Positions 7,718-17,219 are shown, numbered from the stretch's first letter. The stretch: 49,940 nucleotides of DNA from Coriobacteriaceae bacterium (GCA_902363875.1 CABJBO010000013.1:1-49940); one strand, 5' to 3'. Program-made: numbers and translations. The notes: generated by a model from the sequence alone, not told the origin.

Positions 7718-8251
7718 ATGAATATCACGGTATACCTGGGCGCCAGCGTCGGTAACGACCCGGCGTTTCTGCCTGCGGTGCAGCAGCTCGGCACATGGAT
7801 TGGCTCCAACGGCCACGCGCTGGTATACGGCGGGTCCAAGTCGGGGCTGATGGGCGCGCTCGCCGATAGCGTGCTCGATGCCGGCGGACACGTGACCGGT
7901 GTGGAGCCGAGCTTTTTTATCGAGGCCGAGTTTCAGCACGATGGTATCGACGACCTGATCGTGACGAGTGATATGGCCGAGCGTAAGGCCAAGATGATCG
8001 AGCTCGGCGATGCGTTCATCGCCTTTCCGGGCGGTACGGGCACGCTCGAGGAGATTGCCGAGGTCATGTCGGCCGTGTCGCTGGGCCATCTGAGCGCGCC
8101 GTGCATCCTGTACAACTTGGACGGTTACTACAACGACCTTAGGTCGCTGCTCGGGCACATGATCGACAAGGGCCTATCGAGCCCGCAGCGCCAGGCCGGC
8201 ATCTACTTTGCCGACGACCTGCACCAAATCGCATCGATTATCGGCAGCTAA
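7718..8251 (+). CDS. LOG family protein (TIGR00730-type nucleotide phosphoribohydrolase)
   Basis: A 177-residue Rossmann-fold protein of the LOG family, often mis-annotated as lysine decarboxylase. The signature PGGTGTLEE (104-112) and the upstream MAERKAKMIELGDAFIAF block are complete, as is the N-terminal YLGAS and the VYGGSKSGLMG nucleotide-binding loop. Family members hydrolyse cytokinin-type or other nucleoside 5'-monophosphates to free base plus ribose 5-phosphate. The length is typical. A GGGGG-containing ribosome-binding site precedes the ATG. It probably follows the channel gene in a small operon. Confidence 0.87.
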   Translation: MNITVYLGASVGNDPAFLPAVQQLGTWIGSNGHALVYGGSKSGLMGALADSVLDAGGHVTGVEPSFFIEAEFQHDGIDDLIVTSDMAERKAKMIELGDAFIAFPGGTGTLEEIAEVMSAVSLGHLSAPCILYNLDGYYNDLRSLLGHMIDKGLSSPQRQAGIYFADDLHQIASIIGS

Positions 8252-8332
8252 GCCTTGGGCCCGTCGCGTGTGCGGCACCCAACGGCGCTGTTCGCGGCGT
8301 AGATGGTTGGCCCGTCCGCGCTGTGCCCGTCC

Positions 8333-8338
8333 TACAAT
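8333..8338 (+). promoter_or_regulatory. -10 element (TACAAT) upstream of the ClC gene
   Basis: CCTACAATAA lies 40 bases before the ATG at 8378 in the 126-bp gap after the LOG gene. It fits the recurrent ACAAT box; TTGGCC at 8307-8312 is the nearest -35-like word but its 20-bp spacing is long. Confidence 0.4.
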
Positions 8339-8377
8339 AAAACGTATCTTTGCCGATTCTGACCACGGGAGGTCCCG

Positions 8378-9682
8378 ATGGATAACCTTGCAAAACCCAA
8401 AAACCGTGCGCTGTTCTTAGTGAGCGTGGCCGTGACCGGTGCGTTTGCAGGCGCTGCGGTCTGGCTGTTCTTCTTTGCGATGGAGCACGGTATCGACTAT
8501 CTATGGACCGAGATCCCGCACATGCTGGGCGTCGCTTCGCCCGAGCTCGCGAGCGGCCCGTTCGGGTTTTTGCCGTATCCGTTTTTCGTCTGCCTGCTGG
8601 GCGGCCTGCTGATCGGTCTGTACGAAAAGATGACGGGCACCAAGACCGACGACCTTAACCAGGTGATGGCCAAGGTTAAACAGGACGGTTGCTACCCGTA
8701 CGACAACCTGGGCAAGCTTTCGCTTGCGGCATTGCTGCCGCTGCTGTTTGGCGGAAGCATTGGACCGGAGGCCGGCCTGACCGGCGTTATCACGGGCCTG
8801 TGCAGCTGGGTCGGCGACCGCATGCGTCGCTTTGGCGTCGAGTTTAGGCAGCTCACGCTGCTGGGCACCCAGGCCGCCCTGACGGCGCTCTTCACCGCGC
8901 CCGTCTTTGGCTTTGTGGCGCCGCTCGCCGGTAGCGCTGACGGCCAGGGCGCCGACGACGATGGAGACTCCGAATCCGACGAGATCACCATCAAACTGCC
9001 CAAGGCGCAAAAGACCGTGGTCTACGGCATCGCGATTGCCGGCGGCCTGGGCACCTATCTACTGCTCGGCCAACTCATGGGCGGCGGTATGGGTATGCCG
9101 AGGTTCGAGGCTGCCCGGGTGGGCAACCTTGAGCTTGCCTGGCTTATTCCCCTGGCACTCATCGGTACGGCCTGCGGCCGGCTGTACTTTGTCTCGGAGC
9201 ACGCGAGCGAGGCGTTGGCCCACGCCATAGGGGAGCGCCCTGTCGTCAAGGCCATGCTGGCCGGTCTGGCGCTCGCCATCTGTGGCACGGTCCTGCCCTA
9301 CACCATGTTTGCCGGCGAGACCCAAGCCGACGTGCTCATGGAGACCTATCTGACCATTCCCGCCGGCGTGCTTATCGCGACCGGTCTTGTTAAGGCCATG
9401 CTGACGCCCGCCCTCATCAACCTTGGTTGGCGTGGCGGCCACTTCTTCCCGGTTATCTTCTCGGGTGTGAGCCTGGGCTATGGCCTTGCCATCCTCACCG
9501 GCGCCGATCCGGTCTTTTGCGTCGCCGTCTGCACGGCCTCGACGATGGGCGCCGTTATGCGTCAGCCGGTCATGGTTGTGGGCTTGCTGCTCATGTGCTT
9601 CCCACTCAAGGGCATCGTCTGCATGATCATCGCCGCCGTCATCGCGGTGGGCATTCCGCTGCCCAAGCCGCTGCGCAAGTAG
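8378..9682 (+). CDS. ClC family voltage-gated chloride channel / antiporter protein
   Basis: A 434-residue polytopic membrane protein with about ten hydrophobic helices. The family's anion-pathway signature is visible as GGSIGPEAG at 125-133, in place of the usual GxEGP, and a later GGxFFPVIFSG-like segment appears as WRGGHFFPVIFSGVSLGYG near 351-369. The first half contains an unusual acidic loop (GADDDGDSESDEI, about 191-203) between helices. The position normally held by the gating glutamate is occupied by Ile in SIGPEAG, with Glu three residues later. That hints at channel-like or altered coupling, but alignment is needed. GGGAGG lies just before the ATG. It converges on the DMT transporter gene. 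Confidence 0.85.
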   Translation: MDNLAKPKNRALFLVSVAVTGAFAGAAVWLFFFAMEHGIDYLWTEIPHMLGVASPELASGPFGFLPYPFFVCLLGGLLIGLYEKMTGTKTDDLNQVMAKVKQDGCYPYDNLGKLSLAALLPLLFGGSIGPEAGLTGVITGLCSWVGDRMRRFGVEFRQLTLLGTQAALTALFTAPVFGFVAPLAGSADGQGADDDGDSESDEITIKLPKAQKTVVYGIAIAGGLGTYLLLGQLMGGGMGMPRFEAARVGNLELAWLIPLALIGTACGRLYFVSEHASEALAHAIGERPVVKAMLAGLALAICGTVLPYTMFAGETQADVLMETYLTIPAGVLIATGLVKAMLTPALINLGWRGGHFFPVIFSGVSLGYGLAILTGADPVFCVAVCTASTMGAVMRQPVMVVGLLLMCFPLKGIVCMIIAAVIAVGIPLPKPLRK

Positions 9683-9776
9683 CACGGTAGCGCGCGGGCA
9701 ATACAAACATCTCAAGCCCGGTGTGGGCGCTGTGTCACGGATTTGCGGGTGGACTGAATCTCGCCTGGCACCGACG

Positions 9777-10652
9777 CTACTTCCAAATCGCGAGCGGGGC
9801 GGTGCCCAGCACGATGAGGAAAAGGCCGATGGCGCTTCGATGCGACAGCTTTTCGTTGAAGGCCAGTCGTGCGAACAGCACCGATACGACAATCGATAGT
9901 TTGTCGATTTGCACGACGACGCTCACCTGGCCTGCAGCGATGGCGTAGTAGTACAGCAGCCACGACGCGCCGGTCGCAATGCCCGATGCCGCAAGAAATG
10001 CGAGTTCGCGCGGGTCAATGCGCGCGACCTGCTCCAGCTTTCCCTTGACAGCCACGATTGCCCATGCCATAACAAGTACCACACAGGTGCGGATTGCCGT
10101 GGCCAGGTTTGACTCGACACCTTCGATGCCGATCTTGGCGAGGACGGAGGTGAGTGCCGCGAACACGGCGGCGCCGAGGGCGTAAGCGAGCCAGGCTCGG
10201 TCTTGCTTTTGCCCTGCGCCGACGGACTGCTTTTTCTCGATCATCAAAAACGTGCCGAGCGTGATAACTGCGGTTCCCACGAGCTTGACCGCCAGGTTGC
10301 CTGTCTCACCAAAAAGCACTATGGCGATCAGCACGGCGAGCACGGTGCTCATCTTGTCGACGGGTACAACCTTGTTGACGTCTCCGATGCTGAGCGCCTT
10401 AAAGTAACAGATCCACGAGGCGCCGGTGGCGAGTCCCGAGAGGGTGAGGAATAGCCAGGCTTTGGCGGGAATGGTGCCGATTGCTCCGATGGATCCAGAA
10501 ATGCCCGCCATTGCCCAGGCAAATACGAGCACCACGCAAGTACGGATGGCGGTTGCAACGTCGGAGTCGGTGTGTCTGATGCCGCATTTGGCCAAAATGG
10601 ATGTGATGCCGGCAAAGAAAGCTGATGCAAATGCTGCTGTAACCCACGACAC
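9777..10652 (-). CDS. EamA/DMT family transporter
   Basis: A 291-residue membrane protein made of two homologous EamA halves of about five helices each. The internal duplication is easy to see: DVATAIRTCVVLVFAWAM in the first half and NLATAIRTCVVLVMAWAI in the second, with GLATGASWICYFKAL matched by GIATGASWLLYYYAI. It starts with GTG at 10652; GAGGAGG lies 10 bases upstream. The strict repeat and the IRT motif resemble the small-molecule exporters related to RhaT/YdcZ-type DMT proteins. The substrate is unknown. It is downstream of, and on the same strand as, the ABC operon but separated by 68 bp. Confidence 0.85.
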   Translation of the reverse strand: MSWVTAAFASAFFAGITSILAKCGIRHTDSDVATAIRTCVVLVFAWAMAGISGSIGAIGTIPAKAWLFLTLSGLATGASWICYFKALSIGDVNKVVPVDKMSTVLAVLIAIVLFGETGNLAVKLVGTAVITLGTFLMIEKKQSVGAGQKQDRAWLAYALGAAVFAALTSVLAKIGIEGVESNLATAIRTCVVLVMAWAIVAVKGKLEQVARIDPRELAFLAASGIATGASWLLYYYAIAAGQVSVVVQIDKLSIVVSVLFARLAFNEKLSHRSAIGLFLIVLGTAPLAIWK

Positions 10653-10720
10653 GGGTTGAGCGCCTCCTCATAAAAGACCGCGCCAGATCTGCGGCGCATG
10701 CCCGATGATACCGCGCTTGC

Positions 10721-11419
10721 CTACAGGTCGCGTGCTCGATAGACCTTGGTACTGATGGCGCAACTCAGTGCAAAGAGCACGAGGGCCAGTACGGCAATTC
10801 CTGCGCACAGGCAGCCGAGGACGGCGGGATCGGGGTTTGCCCCAGTAATCGACATGAGCCAGTTGCTGATGGGGTTGGAGGAGCTCAGCGTGGCCATGGC
10901 AAGGCATCCGAGCAGGGCAAACAGGCCGACGGAAAAGCGCAGCGCCTCCATGTGTCCAAATCGGAAGAACAGCGGCTGTGCCAAAAACACCATCATGAGG
11001 GAGATGAGCATCGATGCGGCGGAGGCTATCGTGGTCTCAAAGACGATCTGTCCCGTCGAGGGCATGCCCATGTGATCGAAGAACGGAAAGGTGATGATGC
11101 TCAAAAGCGCGGCGGCGCAGGTCATAACGGCCGAGAAGGCAATGATGCTCAGGTAGCGTGCACAGATGATGTCTTTGCGCGAGATGGGCAGCGTCGCCCG
11201 ATAACGCTCCCATCCGTTTTGATTGTCGAAGCCGGCCAGCGAACTCATGACCATGATGGGCGACATGGCACTGACCGCGCAGGCGCCGGCGCTCATACCG
11301 GAATCGCCATCCGATGCGTTGGCGAGGGTCAGTACGACGAAGATGAACAGGCCGACGCCCGCGATGCTCGGGGCGAGCGTGCGAACGATGGCGAGCTCGG
11401 ACATAAAGGCGCGTTTCAT
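10721..11419 (-). CDS. ABC-2 type transporter permease subunit
   Basis: A 232-residue integral membrane protein with about six hydrophobic segments. The block PIMVMSSLAGFDNQNGWERYRATLPISRKDIICARYL, between the second and third helices, is the signature of the ABC2_membrane_5/YtrC-type permeases. The start overlaps the ATPase stop by four bases (ATGA at 11416-11419), indicating translational coupling. It forms a transporter with the ATPase encoded immediately upstream, in the operon headed by the GntR regulator. Homologous operons respond to cell-envelope-active antibiotics in Bacillus (YtrA type), so a peptide or lipid export or protection role is inferred, not shown. Confidence 0.85.
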   Translation of the reverse strand: MKRAFMSELAIVRTLAPSIAGVGLFIFVVLTLANASDGDSGMSAGACAVSAMSPIMVMSSLAGFDNQNGWERYRATLPISRKDIICARYLSIIAFSAVMTCAAALLSIITFPFFDHMGMPSTGQIVFETTIASAASMLISLMMVFLAQPLFFRFGHMEALRFSVGLFALLGCLAMATLSSSNPISNWLMSITGANPDPAVLGCLCAGIAVLALVLFALSCAISTKVYRARDL

Positions 11420-12297
11420 TTCGAAGCCCCTTTCAGCATGAGGCGAAGATAGTCATCAATGGTTGCCCGATCGCAGGGAATCTCTGGAAAGGCCTCGAGC
11501 GTTTCGCGACGGTCGGGCACGAGCACGTCCACGCTGTAGGCGTGGTGGGCGGCGCGGGCGTCTTCGACGCAAGCCATAAGCTCGGCGGCCTGTGCCTGAG
11601 TGCAGTGAGCGATGCCGGCTCGGTCGGTAATGTCCTCGCGCGGCAGGTCAAACACAATCGAGCCGTTATCGATGCAGATGACGCGGTCGGCGGTGTGATC
11701 GAGGTCGGACGTAATGTGGCTCGAGAGCAGCACGCTGCGCTGGCCGTCGGCGACAAAGGCAAGCAGCTCGTCGAGCAGTTCCTCGCGCGCCATGGGATCA
11801 AGGCCTGCGGTGGCTTCGTCCAAAACGAGCAGCTTGGCATTGTGACTGAGTGCGCAGGCAAGCTGCAACTTCATGCCCATGCCGCGGGAGAGGTCCCTGA
11901 CCTTCGTCTTGGGATCGAGGCCAAATCGGTCGATGAATCCGGCGAACGTTTCGCAGCTCCACGTGGGGTACGCCGGGCCTACGAGCCTCTCGACCTGGCC
12001 CACCTTGAGCGTGGAGGGGAAGGGGCATGTGTCCAGGACAAGGCCGACGCGGGAGCGCAGGTGGCGCTGTGCCTCGTCGGGCGCGTTGGCGTCGCAGCGC
12101 TGTCCAAGCAGATGCGCCTCGCCGGCATCGAGCTTTATAAGCCCGAGCGCGGCGCGAATGGTCGTCGTCTTGCCGGCGCCATTTGCGCCCACAAAGCCAA
12201 CGATCTGGCCGGGCTCCACGGCAAGTGTGACGTCTCGCAGTGAAAAACGGTCGCTCACACGGCGTGAGATGCCTTTGAGTTCTAGAAGGTTTTGCAT
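11416..12297 (-). CDS. ABC transporter ATP-binding protein (YtrB/CcmA-like)
   Basis: A 293-residue cytoplasmic ATPase. Walker A GANGAGKTT is at 37-45, the signature is the variant LSRGMGMKLQLA rather than LSGGQ, and Walker B is LLVLDEATAGLDP; the H-loop is SSHITSD. The LSRGM form is common in YtrB-like and bacitracin/lantibiotic-type exporters. A C-terminal extension of about 70 residues follows the nucleotide-binding domain. It lies between the GntR repressor gene (23 bp upstream) and the permease gene (4-bp overlap). It is probably repressed by the GntR protein through the palindrome at 12729-12762. Confidence 0.9.
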   Translation of the reverse strand: MQNLLELKGISRRVSDRFSLRDVTLAVEPGQIVGFVGANGAGKTTTIRAALGLIKLDAGEAHLLGQRCDANAPDEAQRHLRSRVGLVLDTCPFPSTLKVGQVERLVGPAYPTWSCETFAGFIDRFGLDPKTKVRDLSRGMGMKLQLACALSHNAKLLVLDEATAGLDPMAREELLDELLAFVADGQRSVLLSSHITSDLDHTADRVICIDNGSIVFDLPREDITDRAGIAHCTQAQAAELMACVEDARAAHHAYSVDVLVPDRRETLEAFPEIPCDRATIDDYLRLMLKGASK

Positions 12298-12320
12298 GGT
12301 ATAGCCTTTCTTGCAGATGG

Positions 12321-12701
12321 CTACTGCATGGTTTCGGGGGCTATCAGGTCGAGCATCTCGTGCAGCTTGTCGCGCGTAACGCCCAGGGCTTCGGCTTGGC
12401 TCGCCGCTTTCGCAAGCAGTTCTTCGATATGGCAGAGCTGGTTTTCGCGCAAGAGCTCCTGGTTGCCCTCGGCGACAAAACAGCCCTTGCCCTGCACGGT
12501 GCAGATAAACCCGAGCTGCTCCAGGTCGGCGTAGGCGCGCTTGGTGGTGATGACGCTCACGCCAAGATCGCTCGCGAGCGCGCGGATGCTGGGGAGTTTG
12601 GCTCCCGCAGTGAGTGTGCCCGAAAGGATCTGAGCTTTGACCTGTGAGGATATCTGTTCGTAGATAGGCTTATCGCTCGAATTGGATAGGATGATGTCCA
12701 C
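12321..12701 (-). CDS. GntR family transcriptional regulator, YtrA subfamily
   Basis: A 126-residue protein with an N-terminal winged-helix GntR domain (about 8-75: PIYEQISSQVKAQILSGTLTAGAKLPSIRALASDLGVSVITTKRAYADLE). A short helical tail of about 50 residues follows, the size typical of YtrA regulators that lack a large ligand domain. It starts with GTG at 12701; AAGGAG lies 5 bases upstream. It heads an operon with an ABC ATPase and permease, the classic YtrA context, and a perfect palindrome overlaps its promoter. Autoregulation is therefore likely. Confidence 0.9.
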   Translation of the reverse strand: MDIILSNSSDKPIYEQISSQVKAQILSGTLTAGAKLPSIRALASDLGVSVITTKRAYADLEQLGFICTVQGKGCFVAEGNQELLRENQLCHIEELLAKAASQAEALGVTRDKLHEMLDLIAPETMQ

Positions 12702-12728
12702 AGCGGCTCCTTAGCTGTTGGGTTACAC

Positions 12729-12779
12729 GTGTATATAACCGGTAAGCACAGTATATATACACTATGCACAGTTATGCAA
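12729..12779 (-). promoter_or_regulatory. Promoter and YtrA-type operator of the GntR/ABC operon
   Basis: Reading the minus strand, TTGCAT (12774-12779) and TATACT (12750-12755) are separated by 18 bp and make the best sigma-70-like promoter in the window. A perfect inverted repeat, GTGTATATA (12729-12737) and TATATACAC (12754-12762), overlaps the -10 and start region with a 16-nt centre. GntR proteins of the YtrA group bind comparable AT-rich dyads, so this is the likely autoregulatory operator. Confidence 0.7.
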
Positions 12780-12826
12780 GAGCTAAATGTGGAATAGCCC
12801 ATCGGCGCCGCGCTTGCTCCAAAACA

Positions 12827-13123
12827 ATCTCAATCTGTAACACCTGGGTCCGTTTTGGGTCGCCTGCTGTTACAGATCGAGATCTTATTTGCCCGCTTGC
12901 CTATTTGTCTCAGTCTGTAACAGTAAGAGTCGATTTGCGCGGCTAGATGTTACAGAACGAGACATTGGCGGCTCGCCTTCCCGTTTATCTCGATTTGTAA
13001 CAGCTAGACCCAATTTGGGCGGTCAGATGTTACAAATCGAGATTGTGCCGGCGGGCCTGCCGGTTTGTCTTGATCTGTAACAGGTAGAGGCTCAAAACCC
13101 GTCTTACTGTTACAGATCGAGAC
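12827..13123. repeat. Array of eight 16-bp arms in alternating orientation (four 80-bp units)
   Basis: The consensus arm ATCTCGATCTGTAACA occurs at 12827, 12907, 12987 and 13067. Its reverse complement TGTTACAGATCGAGAT occurs at 12868, 12948, 13028 and 13108. The full period is exactly 80 bp. Inner spacers are 25 bp, outer spacers 23 bp, and both spacer classes are themselves related between units, each outer one ending in TTT. No open frame spans it. It fills most of the 559-bp gap between the GntR operon promoter and prfC. The layout matches a BIME (alternating REP elements) more than a CRISPR. A cluster of regulator sites on one helix face, about four turns apart, is also possible. Confidence 0.85.
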
Positions 13124-13207
13124 AGTCCTTGAGGCGACTGCCAGGTGCACAACGAGCTTGGCTAATGAATTTGTCCTGATAGGTGCCCTATGGCGGGATT
13201 TCGCGGC

Positions 13208-13213
13208 TACAAT
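13208..13213 (+). promoter_or_regulatory. -10 element (TACAAT) for prfC
   Basis: GCTACAATGG occurs 47 bases before the prfC ATG and 85 bp after the repeat array. No -35 hexamer is found at normal spacing. It matches the recurrent ACAAT box of this window. Confidence 0.45.
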
Positions 13214-13260
13214 GGTGCGGTTACAACGACGTAATGCACTCAATGCAAGAAAGGATCCGC

Positions 13261-14874
<1,614 letters not shown>

Positions 14875-14916
14875 CGCACCGGCGCGGTGGCCCTGTGGGG
14901 CTGCCGCGTCGTTTGC

Positions 14917-14945
14917 TTGCCTGATGCCGCGTGAGCGGCTATTAT
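14917..14945 (+). promoter_or_regulatory. Promoter upstream of the preQ1-type leader
   Basis: TTGCCT (14917-14922) and TATTAT (14940-14945) are spaced by 17 bp. Transcription would start near 14952, just ahead of the hairpin and pseudoknot leader of the queuosine-precursor transporter gene. Confidence 0.6.
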
Positions 14946-14974
14946 ACCCACCGTCGTCTCAAGACCGTGACGTC

Positions 14975-15024
14975 CGAGCAGTTCGGGTCCGATATCCTGC
15001 TCGTTAAACCTAAAACCAAAGGAG
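14975..15024 (+). promoter_or_regulatory. Candidate preQ1-I riboswitch
   Basis: A 7-bp stem (CGAGCAG at 14975-14981 with CTGCTCG at 14997-15003) encloses a 15-nt loop beginning TTC, as in preQ1-I aptamers. It is followed directly by the A-rich tail TTAAACCTAAAACC, which runs into the AAAGGAG ribosome-binding site. The loop GGGT can pair with tail ACCT to make the H-type pseudoknot of this class. The tail resembles that of the Thermoanaerobacter tengcongensis translational preQ1 switch (from memory). The downstream gene encodes a queuosine-precursor transporter, the expected target. Occlusion of the ribosome-binding site is the likely mechanism. Loop length is slightly long for the class. Confidence 0.6.
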
Positions 15025-15030
15025 TACATA

Positions 15031-15753
15031 ATGATCAAGAAGGTCATGGAGGACTACAAGGTCCTGTTGCGGAGCATTCCCGCGGCAACGGTTTCGCTGT
15101 TTTTCGTGAGCGTCATCATGATGAACCTGCTGGCCAACAAAGAGCTCATCAGCCTGCCGTATCTGGCACTCGATTGCGGCTTTGTGGTGAGCTGGGTTTC
15201 GTTTTTGTGCCAGGACATGATCTGTAAGCGCTTTGGCGCCAAGGCATCCATCAAAATCTCTATCCTCGCGCTGCTGGTCAACCTGGCCGTGAGCCTGTGC
15301 TTTTGGGCATGCTCGCTCACGCCCGGCATGTGGGGCGCCTACTACGACACGGGTATGATCGAGGTCAACACCGCCCTTAACGCCACCATCGGCGGCACCT
15401 GGTACGTGGTGCTGGGCTCTTCGCTGGCAATGCTCGTTTCTGCCGTGGTTAACTCCACGCTCAACCAGTCGCTCGGCCGCATGCTCAAAAAGAATAACTT
15501 TGCGAGCTTTGCCTTCCGCTCCTATGTGTCTACGGGCATCGGTCAGTTTGTCGATAACCTGGTCTTTGCCATTGTGGTGAGCCACACGTTCTTTGGTTGG
15601 ACCTGGGTGCAGGTCCTTATGTGCTCGCTGACCGGCGCTGTTGCCGAGCTGCTGTGCGAGGTCTTTCTGAGCCCCGTGGGCTATAAGGTCGTGCGCGGCT
15701 GGGAGCGCGAGAATGTGGGCTCCGAGTACCTCGAGCGCCACGCAACCGCCTAA
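15031..15753 (+). CDS. Queuosine precursor transporter (VUT/YhhQ family)
   Basis: A 240-residue membrane protein of the VUT (COG1738, QPTR/YhhQ) family with about six helices. Typical features are the MMNLLANKEL segment after helix 1, the SFLCQDMICKRFGAKASIKI motif after helix 2, and the C-terminal FGWTWVQVLMCSLTGAVAELLCEVFLSPVGYKVVRGW. Family members import 7-cyano- or 7-aminomethyl-7-deazaguanine or queuine for tRNA queuosine synthesis. The AAAGGAG site is part of a candidate preQ1 riboswitch. An SDR gene follows after 9 bp, probably in the same transcript, with the strong terminator after it. Confidence 0.85.
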   Translation: MIKKVMEDYKVLLRSIPAATVSLFFVSVIMMNLLANKELISLPYLALDCGFVVSWVSFLCQDMICKRFGAKASIKISILALLVNLAVSLCFWACSLTPGMWGAYYDTGMIEVNTALNATIGGTWYVVLGSSLAMLVSAVVNSTLNQSLGRMLKKNNFASFAFRSYVSTGIGQFVDNLVFAIVVSHTFFGWTWVQVLMCSLTGAVAELLCEVFLSPVGYKVVRGWERENVGSEYLERHATA

Positions 15754-15762
15754 GGAGCAAGT

Positions 15763-16443
15763 ATGCGGGTTTTGATCACGGGCGCTTCGGGCGGTATCGG
15801 AGCCGCGTGCGTGCAGCGCTTTTTGGACGAGGGCCACGAGGTCGTGGGCTTTGACCTGCTGCCGGCGGCGGTCGAGCACGAGCGCTACCGCCATCTGATC
15901 GTTGATGTACGCGAGCCTAACTCGTTTCCAGGCGACCTTGAGCCTCAGGTAATCGTGAACGTTGCCGGTGTACAGGATTCGGCCGATGACATTGCCGCCA
16001 ACCTGCGTGGCACCATCAACGTGACCGAACGCTACGCCTTTGTGGGGGAGGGGCTTGCCGCCAAGCCGACAGCGGCTATCAAATCCGTGGTCAATGTGGG
16101 GTCGGCGAGCGGACATACGGGATCGGAGTTTCCCGCCTATGCCGCCAGCAAGGGCGGCGTTATCGCCTACACCAAGAACCTTGCAAACCGCCTAGCACCG
16201 CAGGCCATCGCCAACAGTGTGGACCCGGGCGGCGTTATCACGCCGCTCAACCGTTGCGTGATGGAAGACGAGCGCCTGTGGAACCAGATTATGGAGCTCA
16301 CGCCGCTTAAGCGCTGGGCTACCGCCCAGGAGATCGCTGAGTGGATCTACTTTGTGGGCGTGACCAACCGTTTTATGACCGGGCAGAGCCTGCTGATCGA
16401 TGGCGGCGAGGCCGGCCGCACACAATTTATTTGGCCCGAATAG
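15763..16443 (+). CDS. SDR family NAD(P)-dependent oxidoreductase
   Basis: A 226-residue classical short-chain dehydrogenase. The cofactor motif TGASGGIG is at 6-13, the NAG-type turn is NVAGV, the catalytic Ser is in SVVNVGSASG, and the catalytic YxxxK is YAASK. The C-terminal FMTGQSLLIDGGEA closes the fold. It is slightly short for the family because the loop after the second Rossmann strand is reduced. The substrate is unknown. It sits 9 bp behind the queuosine-precursor transporter, with an AAGGAG-like site overlapping the transporter stop, and ends 2 bp before a strong terminator stem. Confidence 0.88.
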   Translation: MRVLITGASGGIGAACVQRFLDEGHEVVGFDLLPAAVEHERYRHLIVDVREPNSFPGDLEPQVIVNVAGVQDSADDIAANLRGTINVTERYAFVGEGLAAKPTAAIKSVVNVGSASGHTGSEFPAYAASKGGVIAYTKNLANRLAPQAIANSVDPGGVITPLNRCVMEDERLWNQIMELTPLKRWATAQEIAEWIYFVGVTNRFMTGQSLLIDGGEAGRTQFIWPE

Positions 16444-16444
16444 G

Positions 16445-16480
16445 AAACGCGCCCGATGGAAAGCCGTCGGGCGCGTTTTT
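16445..16480 (+). terminator. Rho-independent terminator after the SDR gene
   Basis: ACGCGCCCGA (16447-16456) pairs with TCGGGCGCGT (16467-16476) over 10 bp with a 10-nt loop, and the T-run TTTTT ends at 16480. It ends the transporter/SDR transcript. It may also work weakly for the convergent ung gene, which ends 14 bp further on. Confidence 0.85.
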
Positions 16481-16493
16481 GATGTACCGGTTT

Positions 16494-17219
16494 TTATCCG
16501 AGGCAAGTCCAGTTGACGGGGGTCGAGCCGTGCTGTTCGAGTAGCCGATCGGCTGCCGAGAAGGGGCGCGACCCCATAAAAGCGGGGAGTTCTGCCGTGG
16601 CACGGTTGGCCGAAAGCGGCGAGGGGTGCGTAGAGGCCAGACAGAACTTGCCGGTTGCCTTTCCCGCGCCGGTCGCGGCAAGCTTGCCCTCGACCATCTG
16701 CTGGGCAAAGCGACCCCATGCCAAAAAGACTACCGGCTGGGGCAGCTGGCAGCAGCGCTCGATGACGTAGTCGGTCAGGGTGCTCCAGCCCAGCTTGGCG
16801 TGCGAATTGGCGGCATGCTCGCGCACGGTGAGTGTGGTGTTGAGGAGCAGGACGCCCTGTTGTGCCCATGGGGTTAGGTCTCCCGTGGCGGGAATGGGGC
16901 AACCCAGATCGGCGTTGAGTTCCTTATAGATGTTGCGCAGGCTCGGCGGCAGCTTGGTTTGCGTCGCGGGGACCGAGAACGAAAGCCCCATGGCCTGGTT
17001 GGGTCCGTGATAGGGGTCTTGACCCAAGATGACAACTTTGGCTTGGTCTGCCGGCGTGTAGACGAGGGCATTGAGGATGTCGTCTTGTGCCGGGTAGATG
17101 GTCTGCTCGGCACGCAAAAGGGCGATGCGCTCGAGCAGCTGGTTCGTAGTGTCACGTACCGGCTGCGGCGCATCGCCCAACCAGGTTGCTATGTTGCGGT
17201 CGCGAGTTGCGGTGTCCAT
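16494..17219 (-). CDS. ung: Uracil-DNA glycosylase
   Basis: A 241-residue family 1 UDG. The water-activating loop GQDPYHG is at 66-72 with catalytic Asp68, the uracil-specificity region QQGVLLLNTTLTVR is near 120-133, VFLAWG follows, and the minor-groove loop HPSPLSANR begins at His198. All family 1 catalytic positions are present, and the length is normal. Function: removal of uracil from DNA as the first step of base-excision repair. AAAGGAG lies just before the ATG. It converges with the SDR gene. Confidence 0.95.
   Translation of the reverse strand: MDTATRDRNIATWLGDAPQPVRDTTNQLLERIALLRAEQTIYPAQDDILNALVYTPADQAKVVILGQDPYHGPNQAMGLSFSVPATQTKLPPSLRNIYKELNADLGCPIPATGDLTPWAQQGVLLLNTTLTVREHAANSHAKLGWSTLTDYVIERCCQLPQPVVFLAWGRFAQQMVEGKLAATGAGKATGKFCLASTHPSPLSANRATAELPAFMGSRPFSAADRLLEQHGSTPVNWTCLG

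Noticed and set aside
12827..13123. CRISPR array
   Set aside because: Repeats alternate in orientation, are only about 16 bp, spacers are related to each other, and no cas genes are present.
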